Both the position numbers and the translations under genes were made by a program. From an uncultured Aquimarina sp. (GTDB taxonomy: Bacteria; Bacteroidota; Bacteroidia; Flavobacteriales; Flavobacteriaceae): a DNA stretch of 64,000 nucleotides. Under the pieces are notes generated by a model. The model was not told the DNA's origin. It was given only the letters and a program-made list of their open reading frames with translations, and searched no databases. This document shows positions 44,687 to 52,620 of the stretch, one piece after another. Each line of letters begins with the position of its first letter. Positions within the stretch are counted from its first letter, which is position 1. The stretch is taken from contig CANLCT010000010.1 of the NCBI GenBank assembly GCA_947489195.1, positions 26,249 through 90,248 of the forward strand, in the 5' to 3' direction.

Positions 44687-45336
44687 AGATGAATTTTCTA
44701 TTTATTAATTAAAACAAGACACAACTACTTATTGTCATTTGTTTTAAATTATAATATCTCTACTAAGGGGGTGTAGTGGGATTTTGGCACGAATTAAAAA
44801 TTATTAGTTTTTACTTCATTTATAAAAAATGCCTTTGAATAAGAAAATAAAAAAATAAAAATCATAAGTATAATATTACAAGTTGGTTCAACAATATAAA
44901 AACTTAATTTCTTATGCAAAAGTAGTTTAATATTTCATTCAACACATAAAAATCTAAACTTTTTAGCTAGACTACATAAAAAATTCGTTGAATAACTCAA
45001 AAAACTTTTAAACTGACGATAATCGATATTTATGTTAAAAAAGTGATTTATATTCAATAAAAACACATAAAAAACAAAAATAAATTAAATTAAATTATGT
45101 AATAATCTATTTTTCAGACACTTAAACAAACAAACACTAACACTTTTAAACACAAAAGGTTGAACAAAAAAAGTTTCTATTATTTTGTTAATATAAAAAT
45201 ATAGTGATACATCGTAATTTATAACAACAATATAATTTAAATTAAAAACAAAAAAAGATTAAAAGCAGTTTTAATCGACAAAATAAAAACAAACTATTCA
45301 GGAATTAATTTATTTGTAATATTAAATTTCTAAGAA
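44687..45336. other. 650-base AT-rich gap inside the glycan locus
   Basis: No ORF above about 50 codons in either direction and no recognisable fragment. The only GC-rich island is around 44767-44788 (AGGGGGTGTAGTGGG). It may be a long untranslated leader for the aminotransferase-to-Wzc operon, comparable in position to antitermination leaders of other polysaccharide operons, or the scar of a deletion. Confidence 0.4.
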
Positions 45337-46371
45337 TCAACTATTGTTTCTGTAAAGAGGAAAAAAACTTTGATTTCCATCAATAGCTGCAAATTTTTCT
45401 ACTAAGTGATCGTAAACTGATTGGTTGACTATATAACGCCAAATTTTAAATTCTTTCAAGTCTTTTGAAAAAGAAGCTTTAAAATTAAATAACGAATCTT
45501 CGGAACTCCCCAATCCTCCTCCTAAATTAAAAAAAGCATAGTTTTTCTCTGTTCCTTGAATTCTCATTTCGTCAATCAATAAACGAATTGGAGTTAAATT
45601 TAAATACTTGTTTCGGGTACCAGATATATGATATTGAATAATGTTATTTGTTTTCACCATCATGGCTGCAGAAATAATCTCATCTGTATCTTTTAAAACT
45701 GCAAATAACACATCGGTTTCAAAATCATCACTATTCACAAATCGATTGAAATAATTTTGATCGAAATAATATGATTTTTTTGCTTTTACTCGATCCATAT
45801 TTTCATAATATAAATCTCTAAAAATTTCCATATCCTCAGGTGTCCCTCCTACTTTAACTGTACATAGTTTTCGCGCTTTATTAATATATCTTTTAGTGGT
45901 TTTAGAAAAAATCACACGTTGGTCTTCTAAAGCTTTAGTAATATCTATATTCACAATATTACTCAGCGTTACTATTTCGCCTAAATTAGCCAACACTTTT
46001 TCTTGAAAAGTTATAAAAGGGTTTAAGCGAGTAAATACTGAAACAATATTATTTTCTTTAAAATAAGTATTTATTTTATTTACAAAATTATGATTATCAA
46101 AATTTTGTTCTATATTTTTTTGTAATGGTCCTGCATATCCATAGACTGATGTAATATCGTAGTAATTGGTATCAAAAATTTTTCTAATCAAAAATGGTAA
46201 CCCAATTAAAACATCATCTTCCTCATATACTACCAAAATAGGATCTTCACCATCTGATTTTGACAAATGATGATAATCGTAAGTATGATAAAAATCATAT
46301 TGTTCGATAGCATCTAACACCCCTTGCCATTCTTTTTTTTCAGTTACTGTCTTAAATTTTGCGATGGACAT
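45337..46371 (-). CDS. FemAB/GNAT-like transferase 1
   Basis: A 344-residue protein of the GNAT_like/FemAB group: YDFYHTYDYHHLSKSDGEDPILVVYEEDDVLIGLPFLIRKI, SVYGYAGPL, FSKTTKRYINKARK, FNLGGGLGSSEDSLFNFKASFSKD. FemAB-fold enzymes transfer amino acids or acyl groups from tRNA or thioester donors to peptidoglycan or sugars. It shares its architecture and several motifs (VYGYAGPL/SPYGYNGPL, NLGGG/VLGGG) with the next gene, so the two are paralogues. It is a candidate acceptor-side transferase of the glycan locus. Confidence 0.75.
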   Translation of the reverse strand: MSIAKFKTVTEKKEWQGVLDAIEQYDFYHTYDYHHLSKSDGEDPILVVYEEDDVLIGLPFLIRKIFDTNYYDITSVYGYAGPLQKNIEQNFDNHNFVNKINTYFKENNIVSVFTRLNPFITFQEKVLANLGEIVTLSNIVNIDITKALEDQRVIFSKTTKRYINKARKLCTVKVGGTPEDMEIFRDLYYENMDRVKAKKSYYFDQNYFNRFVNSDDFETDVLFAVLKDTDEIISAAMMVKTNNIIQYHISGTRNKYLNLTPIRLLIDEMRIQGTEKNYAFFNLGGGLGSSEDSLFNFKASFSKDLKEFKIWRYIVNQSVYDHLVEKFAAIDGNQSFFPLYRNNS

Positions 46372-46436
46372 ATAAAATTTATAATACTTTTATCAATGAA
46401 TTTTGCTACAAATATCAAACCTATTTCCTACACCTC

Positions 46437-47525
46437 CTAATTATCAATTCGGTAATATGGAAAAAAATCATCAACAAAAGCTGTATCTTTTATTTCTAAA
46501 TAATTTTTATTTACATGTAAACTAAAGGCTTCATATTTTTTTTGATTTATGATTTTTCTACCTGTGTAAAATATATACTCTTCATTCTTTGGAAAAAAAG
46601 CTCTTTTACTTTTGTACAAACCATCTCCATTTTTTATACCCCCACCTAATACATAATACTTCTTCTGTTTTTTTATAGCCCAATCAATAAGTTTTACTCG
46701 TAAAAAATCATTTGGTCTTTGACTAAAATAATCTGAATCTGTCCCTCCTAAAAAAGCATACATTGTTTTTTCATGATGAATATTCAACTCCACTGAAACA
46801 GGTGTATTTTCATAATAAGCAACAGCAATTGAAAAATTATTTGCATTTGAAGCAATCAGTTTTTCAAAATATGATTTAGAAAAAAAATAAAGACTCCCTG
46901 CGTTATTACGATTCATTGTTTTTGTATAAATCTTATAAAAAACTCCTATAATATCAGAATTCAGATTTTCGTTTTCAAATACTTTAAACTCTAATTCAAA
47001 TTTTACTGCTTTTCTATAATTGTTTCTTACTTTAGGCAAAAAAGAAGTCCATTGATCATCAAAATTATCTAAAAGAATTCCTTTTATATTAATTAACGAT
47101 GCTATTAGTTTACCCGAATATTGTTTTTGATTATCATTTAAACTAAAACGAATAAATTCAGCAATTACATTATTATTTTTATACCACTGATCAACATTTT
47201 GCCAAAATAATACAATTTCAGACTCCTCTATTGAATCACACAATAAAGGACCATTATAACCGTATGGACTAATTACATCAAAATAAGTTGTAGTATTATC
47301 GCTTAAATCAATATTTCGTAAAACAAAAGGCATCAACACTTTAACACTATTTTCTTTTTCAAACAAAAAATACATTAACTCATGTGATACATCTAAAAAG
47401 TATTCCATATGAGCTTTGGAATAGTATACATTACTCCCCCATTTATGCTTTAAAAGAATTTCATACTTTTTAGCACTATCGACATCTCCAATTTTATAAA
47501 CTGATAATTTGTAATTATGATTCAA
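46437..47525 (-). CDS. FemAB/GNAT-like transferase 2
   Basis: A 362-residue relative of the preceding protein, with VISPYGYNGPLLCDSIEE, WTSFLPKVRNNYRKAVKFE, YFFSKSYFEKLI, AYYENTPVSVELNIHH, YYVLGGGIKNGDGLYKSKRAFFPKNEEYIFYTGRK. No membrane segment or signal. It probably acts in the cytoplasm on lipid-linked or nucleotide-linked sugar. It is 52 bases after the sugar transferase gene. Confidence 0.75.
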   Translation of the reverse strand: MNHNYKLSVYKIGDVDSAKKYEILLKHKWGSNVYYSKAHMEYFLDVSHELMYFLFEKENSVKVLMPFVLRNIDLSDNTTTYFDVISPYGYNGPLLCDSIEESEIVLFWQNVDQWYKNNNVIAEFIRFSLNDNQKQYSGKLIASLINIKGILLDNFDDQWTSFLPKVRNNYRKAVKFELEFKVFENENLNSDIIGVFYKIYTKTMNRNNAGSLYFFSKSYFEKLIASNANNFSIAVAYYENTPVSVELNIHHEKTMYAFLGGTDSDYFSQRPNDFLRVKLIDWAIKKQKKYYVLGGGIKNGDGLYKSKRAFFPKNEEYIFYTGRKIINQKKYEAFSLHVNKNYLEIKDTAFVDDFFPYYRIDN

Positions 47526-47577
47526 TAGATTATAGCGTGTTGGTTAAACATTTTATAGCAAAGCTTTCTAAAAAAAA

Positions 47578-48183
47578 TTATACATTTCCTTTCCAAACCT
47601 CCATGGTAAGATTTTCATCAGAGTTTACTCCTTCTTTAATAAAAACTTTCTTTATTGTTAAGATCAAAATTTTTACATCAAGTATAAAACTCAAATTTTC
47701 GACATACCAAACATCGTACTCAAACTTTTTTTTCCAAACAATTGAATTCCTACCTTTTACTTGAGCCCAACCAGTAATACCTGGTCTAATATGATGTCTT
47801 TTACTTTGAATTTCATTGTATAGTGGCAAATATTCCATTAACAATGGACGTGGGCCGACTAAACTCATATCTCCTTTTAAAACATTTACCAGCTGTAGCA
47901 CTTCGTCAAGCGAATATTTACGAATGAACGCTCCTACCTTGGTAACTCTTGAAAGATTATGGACTTCATCATCCTTTTGCGAATCCACATCGACCATTGT
48001 TTTGAATTTAATGATATTAAAAGGTTTCTCATTTTTACCGGGTCGTTGTTGAAAAAAGAACGGTTTTCCTTTATTCACAAAAAGCAAAATAAATATTAAA
48101 ACTACAATCATTGGCAATAATGTTAGAAAGCCTATGAGCGAAAAAATAAAGTCTAAAACTCTTTTAAAAAATGGATTATACAT
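47578..48183 (-). CDS. Undecaprenyl-phosphate sugar phosphotransferase (PglC/WcaJ type) 1
   Basis: A 201-residue minimal bacterial sugar transferase with one N-terminal membrane helix (RVLDFIFSLIGFLTLLPMIVVLIFILLF), FFQQRPGKNEKPFNIIKFKTM, KYSLDEVLQLVNVLKGDMSLVGPRPLLMEYLPLY and RPGITGWAQVKGRNSI. It starts lipid-linked glycan synthesis by moving a phospho-sugar to undecaprenyl phosphate. The PglC-like size suits a bacillosamine-type donor made by the dehydratase and aminotransferase of this locus. Confidence 0.93.
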   Translation of the reverse strand: MYNPFFKRVLDFIFSLIGFLTLLPMIVVLIFILLFVNKGKPFFFQQRPGKNEKPFNIIKFKTMVDVDSQKDDEVHNLSRVTKVGAFIRKYSLDEVLQLVNVLKGDMSLVGPRPLLMEYLPLYNEIQSKRHHIRPGITGWAQVKGRNSIVWKKKFEYDVWYVENLSFILDVKILILTIKKVFIKEGVNSDENLTMEVWKGNV

Positions 48184-48314
48184 ATTGTAGTTATTCTATT
48201 TAGAGATCGTTAAACTACATAAAAATAGTTTGAAATACACAATTTTATTTATAAATAAATAAAATTAGGATACATTAATATCTGTTTCAATTTACAAAAA
48301 CAACTATTAATCAA

Positions 48315-48557
48315 TTAATTAAATTCAGATTTTATCATAACAACCAAATCTCCTACATTATTCATATTCATCAAGTCCATTAATTTAAATTTAATTCCAA
48401 GCTCATTCTCTATTTCCGAAATAATCATCATATGAGTTACAGACTCCCATCCGTCTATATCATGAGCCGTTGTTTTTTCATTTAACTGAAAATTTTCATG
48501 CTCTAAAACACATACTAGAGCTCTTTTTATTACCTCAAAAATTTCTTCTTTATTCAT
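48315..48557 (-). CDS. Acyl/peptidyl carrier protein
   Basis: An 80-residue carrier with the phosphopantetheine attachment site at Ser39 in DIDGWESVTHMMIISEIENELGI (usual DSL or DSV is ESV here). Acidic, all-helical. It lies 2 bases after the adenylating-enzyme gene, the arrangement of DltA/DltC-like or stand-alone NRPS pairs, so it probably carries the activated amino or hydroxy acid made by that enzyme. Confidence 0.9.
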   Translation of the reverse strand: MNKEEIFEVIKRALVCVLEHENFQLNEKTTAHDIDGWESVTHMMIISEIENELGIKFKLMDLMNMNNVGDLVVMIKSEFN

Positions 48558-48559
48558 TT

Positions 48560-50059
48560 TTATTTATCAATTATAAAATATGATTTCAACTCTTTCCTAT
48601 TAATTTTTCCATTGATACTGTGCGGAAACTCTTTTATAAACCTTACATGATTTGGAATCATATAATCTGGCATTTGAGATCTCATATGATCAAACATTAA
48701 AGTGGTATCAAATGTATCAGACTCAATAGCTAAACCCAACTCTAAATTTCCTAATTTATTAAGAATATCCAAAGCTACAATATTCACTTTTTTTTCACAC
48801 TTCGATTTAGCATGATATTCTATTTCTGCCAATTCAACTCGATACCCTCTTATTTTTACTTGAAAATCTGATCTTCCTACATATAAAAAATCACCTTCGT
48901 TATCTTTAAAACAAAGATCTCCAGTTTTATAATATCTTACTTCTTTTTCCTGTTCTTTTCTAAAAAAGAAACTTAATGCATTTTTTTTAGGGTTTTTCCA
49001 ATAACCGGGAGTAACCTGTGCACCACCTAAGCACAACTCTCCGGTGACACCTACTTCAACTTCTTCATTATTTTCATTGACTAACAAATATGACGTTCCT
49101 TTTTGCGGTTTCCCAATAGCAACTATTCCATTATTATTTTTTGTACGTAACTCTTTATGATATGGATAAAAGCCACTGTAAACTGTAAACTCAGTTGGAC
49201 CGTAATAATTAAAAATTTTACAATTGGGTATACAATTACTCCATTCCATTGCTATATCACTATGTAAGGCGCCACCTCCAAAGCTACAGTACCTAACATC
49301 TGGCGCATTAATTTCTGCAAAATAAGGTCTTAAATAATTAATTATTGAAGGCACCATAGTTAATACGGTTAACTTTTGCTCATTAATTAATTTGAATATA
49401 TAAAAATACTTAATTGCTCCTTTTGGAATAGTGTATATACAGGAACCTGATAATAATGGAAATAAATAAGTAACTACAGAAAAATCAAAGGTTAATTCAA
49501 ACATCTGTAAACATTTGTCTGATGTTATCAAGTTAAATTCTGGTTCACTATCAACAGCATTAACTAATGCATTTACATTATTAAATGTAATGGGCACTCC
49601 TTTAGGCAAACCTGTTGTGCCCGAAGTAAACAAAATGTATGCTAATTCATTTGCAGCAATATTACTCAAGGGAGCATTATCTAAATAAGGCTTTAATTTT
49701 TTTGAATGTATTACATTAAATTCAGAAAAAGAGGTGCTATTAGACGAATCAATTACATGCTTAATGTTGGTTAGCTCAAACACTTGTATATTTCGTTCCT
49801 TTGGCACTTTCGGGTTAACAGGAACATAAGCTTTACCTTCGAACCACAAAGCTAAAATACTTGCGTAGGTTTCAATATCATTATTGGTAACTAAACCTAC
49901 CATCTTTTCGGTTTCGTTAACGCTACTCCTAATAGCAAAACGAATAGTATTAATTACTTCTAAAAATGTTTTATAGCTATAAAAAGTATCTTCAATATAA
50001 AATGCATTTAAAGCAGAATGTTTAGTTATTGATTCGTGTAGTTTATTTACAAATTTCAT
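48560..50059 (-). CDS. Amino-acid-type adenylating enzyme (stand-alone A domain)
   Basis: A 499-residue ANL-superfamily ligase. A3 core LAYILFTSGTTGLPKGVPIT; A4 FDFSV, with the Asp that holds an alpha-amino group in amino-acid-activating members; A5 NYYGPTEFTVYSG; A7 YYKTGDLC; A8 GRSDFQVKIRGYRVELAEIE; A10 NGKINRKEL. It activates a carboxylic acid as AMP-ester and loads it on the carrier protein encoded next to it. The A4 Asp favours an amino acid over a fatty acid. No DltB or DltD homologue is nearby, so this is not a teichoic-acid D-alanylation system. Confidence 0.88.
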   Translation of the reverse strand: MKFVNKLHESITKHSALNAFYIEDTFYSYKTFLEVINTIRFAIRSSVNETEKMVGLVTNNDIETYASILALWFEGKAYVPVNPKVPKERNIQVFELTNIKHVIDSSNSTSFSEFNVIHSKKLKPYLDNAPLSNIAANELAYILFTSGTTGLPKGVPITFNNVNALVNAVDSEPEFNLITSDKCLQMFELTFDFSVVTYLFPLLSGSCIYTIPKGAIKYFYIFKLINEQKLTVLTMVPSIINYLRPYFAEINAPDVRYCSFGGGALHSDIAMEWSNCIPNCKIFNYYGPTEFTVYSGFYPYHKELRTKNNNGIVAIGKPQKGTSYLLVNENNEEVEVGVTGELCLGGAQVTPGYWKNPKKNALSFFFRKEQEKEVRYYKTGDLCFKDNEGDFLYVGRSDFQVKIRGYRVELAEIEYHAKSKCEKKVNIVALDILNKLGNLELGLAIESDTFDTTLMFDHMRSQMPDYMIPNHVRFIKEFPHSINGKINRKELKSYFIIDK

Positions 50060-50067
50060 TATTTTAG

Positions 50068-51162
50068 TTAGTAAAAATGTCCATCTCTATTATATATTTT
50101 TAATGCTTTATCTTCAAATTCAATTGAATTATGTGCTAAAGCTTTCTTTTCTATTTTATATGTAAATACCGATACAAATCGCTTATTTATACCTTCTGCT
50201 AATTTTGCATCATCTGTAAAAATAAAGTTAGTTTTCGATTGTATAAAATGCGCTATTACTGCATCAACACAAGTCATAAAATTGCTGTCGTTTTGTGGTA
50301 AAAAATATTTTATATTAAATTCTTTATGGTTTACAATATATGATAAAAAGCAAATAACCTCATTATTGCGTACAATTTTTACATTATGAATATGAATATT
50401 ATGACCTATCCCAACTTGTAAAGAGCTTTGAGGAAATTTTTTAGCAATTGGAGCTTGCGTATATTGTGCATTATCTAATTGCCAATCAATATATGCTTTT
50501 GTTTTATGCACTAAGTCCTTTTTACATAAAGGCTTAATAAATTCCCAGGTTTGTTGATCTAACTTATTCAGATAATAATATGATAAGTTTGAGGTTCTTC
50601 TTTTAACTCTGGCTGTATTTAACTTATTGATAATTGCTCCCACTAATTTATCGCCAATATTTAAAAAAAACTTTAAGTGCTTCAAAAATTTAAATCGGGC
50701 TGTTAAAATAGCAGTATCTAAACTAAAAAAAATAGTATAGCGTAACCTTGCTTCTATAAGTTTAAAAGGTTGTTTCTGATAAAAATCATTCACTCCCTCG
50801 GCATAAGATTTAACGATTACTCTTTTATTCGCTAAATTTAAAGCTTCATTAAAAATATAAGTTCCTAAAACCGTATTTTTATAATCATCATTTACCCACC
50901 ATAGGAGTTCCCAATAAATCTTTTCAATTCGCTTTCCTAAATTAAATAAATCGGGAAACATGTATATAAATGCGACCATTTTATCCCCTTCAAACCCAAA
51001 TACTCCGCAATAATCTTCTTCTTCAATTCTCGGATTTGAAAGCAACCAAATCGCTTTACTTTTAGGTATAGGAACAGTTGCAGTGCTCCAATAGGTGTTT
51101 TTTTCTATAGCTTCCCTCAATTTAGCTTTAGTAACAGGTTCGATTCGTAAATCTTTACTCAT
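50068..51162 (-). CDS. GNAT-like protein of the glycan locus
   Basis: A 364-residue protein. The N-terminal half looks like a GNAT acetyltransferase domain (IEEEDYCGVFGFEGDKMVAFIYMFP ... WWVNDDYKNTVLGTYIFNEAL ... GVNDFYQK). The second half is a further alpha/beta domain (EFIKPLCKKDLVHKTKAYIDWQL) with basic helices. No signal peptide. It lies 8 bases after the adenylating-enzyme stop on the other side, so it is in the same operon and could transfer the carrier-bound group. The family is not recognised precisely. Confidence 0.6.
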   Translation of the reverse strand: MSKDLRIEPVTKAKLREAIEKNTYWSTATVPIPKSKAIWLLSNPRIEEEDYCGVFGFEGDKMVAFIYMFPDLFNLGKRIEKIYWELLWWVNDDYKNTVLGTYIFNEALNLANKRVIVKSYAEGVNDFYQKQPFKLIEARLRYTIFFSLDTAILTARFKFLKHLKFFLNIGDKLVGAIINKLNTARVKRRTSNLSYYYLNKLDQQTWEFIKPLCKKDLVHKTKAYIDWQLDNAQYTQAPIAKKFPQSSLQVGIGHNIHIHNVKIVRNNEVICFLSYIVNHKEFNIKYFLPQNDSNFMTCVDAVIAHFIQSKTNFIFTDDAKLAEGINKRFVSVFTYKIEKKALAHNSIEFEDKALKIYNRDGHFY

Positions 51163-51207
51163 TTTGTCTTTTTAGTAAAAAATAACTTCAACTAATTAAC
51201 TTGCTGT

Positions 51208-51825
51208 TTATATTTTTACAGGTAATTTTTTAACCGATAAATTTTCAATAATTTCAATTGTTTCTAAAACAATTTTTTTTCCTTTTTTTGCAAACTTAGG
51301 ATACAAACTATCAAAATCATCACCTTCTTTAATCTTTATCGCTTTTTGGGCTAAAATAATTCCTTCATCAAGTTTATCATCAATAATATGAGTGGTAATA
51401 CCTGTGATTTTTACCCCATAAGCTAATGCATCTTGTATCGCTGTTTTTGTTCCTAAAAAGCTAGGAAAAAGCGAAGGATGAATATTAATTATTTTATTAG
51501 GAAAAGCCTGAAGCATTTCTTGTTTAATTACATATTTATAATTTAACATAAATACATAATCTATCCTTCTAATTTTTAATTCTGTAATTAGTTTATTTTG
51601 GTAAGCTATTAAATTAGGGAAATCATCCTTTTTTAATTGTAGTGTTTCCACACCTAATTCCGCAGCTTTTTCTGCAGCACCACAAGGTTCAGATTCATAG
51701 ACCACTAGTGAAATACTACTTTTTTTAAGCATCCCTTTTTGGTAAGCCTCTAAAGTATCTTTAGCATTACGCCCCCAACCCGTAACCAAAATTGCCCAAT
51801 TAATTTTTTTGTTTTCTGTATTCAT
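51208..51825 (-). CDS. Minimal formyltransferase (GART fold)
   Basis: A 205-residue protein with the formyltransferase catalytic set: NIHPSLFPSFLGTKTAIQDAL (Asn and His of the active site) and ITGITTHIIDDKLDEGIILAQ (Asp). It lacks the C-terminal domain of methionyl-tRNA formyltransferase, as sugar N-formyltransferases do. With an aminotransferase in the locus it probably N-formylates an amino sugar, using 10-formyl-THF. It is also similar to PurN in size; the context favours the sugar enzyme. It overlaps the next sugar transferase gene by 26 bases. Confidence 0.82.
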   Translation of the reverse strand: MNTENKKINWAILVTGWGRNAKDTLEAYQKGMLKKSSISLVVYESEPCGAAEKAAELGVETLQLKKDDFPNLIAYQNKLITELKIRRIDYVFMLNYKYVIKQEMLQAFPNKIINIHPSLFPSFLGTKTAIQDALAYGVKITGITTHIIDDKLDEGIILAQKAIKIKEGDDFDSLYPKFAKKGKKIVLETIEIIENLSVKKLPVKI

Positions 51826-52417
51826 CTAAATCTTGTAATGTTGAACTTGGATCAATAACTATATCTTTTGATGATAATACATTACTTATAGTTTTAAAAA
51901 TAATTTTAACATCTAATACTATTGATAAATTTTCAATGTAATAAACATCCTTTTTCAAACGGTCTTCCCAATGCAATAAATTCCTGCCCGAAACTTGTGC
52001 CAAACCAGTAATACCTGGCCTTATCAAATGTCTTTTTTTTTCTTCTTTGGTATAATAAGGTAAATATCTTATTAATAATGGTCTGGGGCCTATAAAACTC
52101 ATTTCACCTTTTAATACGTTTAATAACTGTGGAATTTCATCTAAAGATGTTTTCCTTACAATACTTCCAACCTTAGTTAATCGTTTAGCATCTGGCAACA
52201 ACACCCCTTTTTCATCCTTTAAATCATTCATTGTTTTAAATTTAAGGATTTTAAAAACATGTTCATTCTTACCCGGTCTTTTTTGAACAAAAAATGGAGT
52301 TCCTTTATTTGCTATAGCCAGTAGTAAAGTTAGTATAAGAAACAAAGGGGAAATAATTACTATTAAAAGTAATGCTCCAAAAAAATCTATACTCCTTTTT
52401 ATGAATAATCTATACAT
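51800..52417 (-). CDS. Undecaprenyl-phosphate sugar phosphotransferase 2
   Basis: A 205-residue second copy of the PglC/WcaJ-type transferase: membrane helix IDFFGALLLIVIISPLFLILTLLLAI, FFVQKRPGKNEHVFKILKFKTMND, KTSLDEIPQLLNVLKGEMSFIGPRPLLIRYLPYY, RPGITGLAQVSGRN. It is similar throughout to the gene at 47578 but clearly diverged, so two lipid-linked starters may be made. It is the most upstream gene of the locus. Confidence 0.92.
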   Translation of the reverse strand: MYRLFIKRSIDFFGALLLIVIISPLFLILTLLLAIANKGTPFFVQKRPGKNEHVFKILKFKTMNDLKDEKGVLLPDAKRLTKVGSIVRKTSLDEIPQLLNVLKGEMSFIGPRPLLIRYLPYYTKEEKKRHLIRPGITGLAQVSGRNLLHWEDRLKKDVYYIENLSIVLDVKIIFKTISNVLSSKDIVIDPSSTLQDLDEYRKQKN

Positions 52418-52532
52418 TTATTTTCAAGATAAAAACCTAAAATAATTAAATTTAAATTACGGTAAAGAGCACAATATATGGTCTAAAAATTTAACTACTC
52501 CAATAATAATCCAGAAATTCTTACAAATTCAT

Positions 52533-52565
52533 AAAAAAAACCGCCTAAATTACTTTAGACGGTCT
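52533..52565 (-). terminator. Intrinsic terminator of the BspA-like gene
   Basis: ACCGCCTAAA and TTTAGACGGT form a stem (52540-52563) with one mismatch. On the minus strand a T8 tract follows. It lies about 60 bases beyond the stop codon at 52621. Confidence 0.7.
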
Positions 52566-52620
52566 TTTGCTATTACAATTTTGTAAGCATTATTCTTAAT
52601 ACTCTAAACTATCCAGCTAG

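Noticed and set aside
44785..44803. TTGGCACG on the plus strand, like a sigma-54 -24 element
   Set aside because: The -12 position reads AAAAA, and no plus-strand gene follows.
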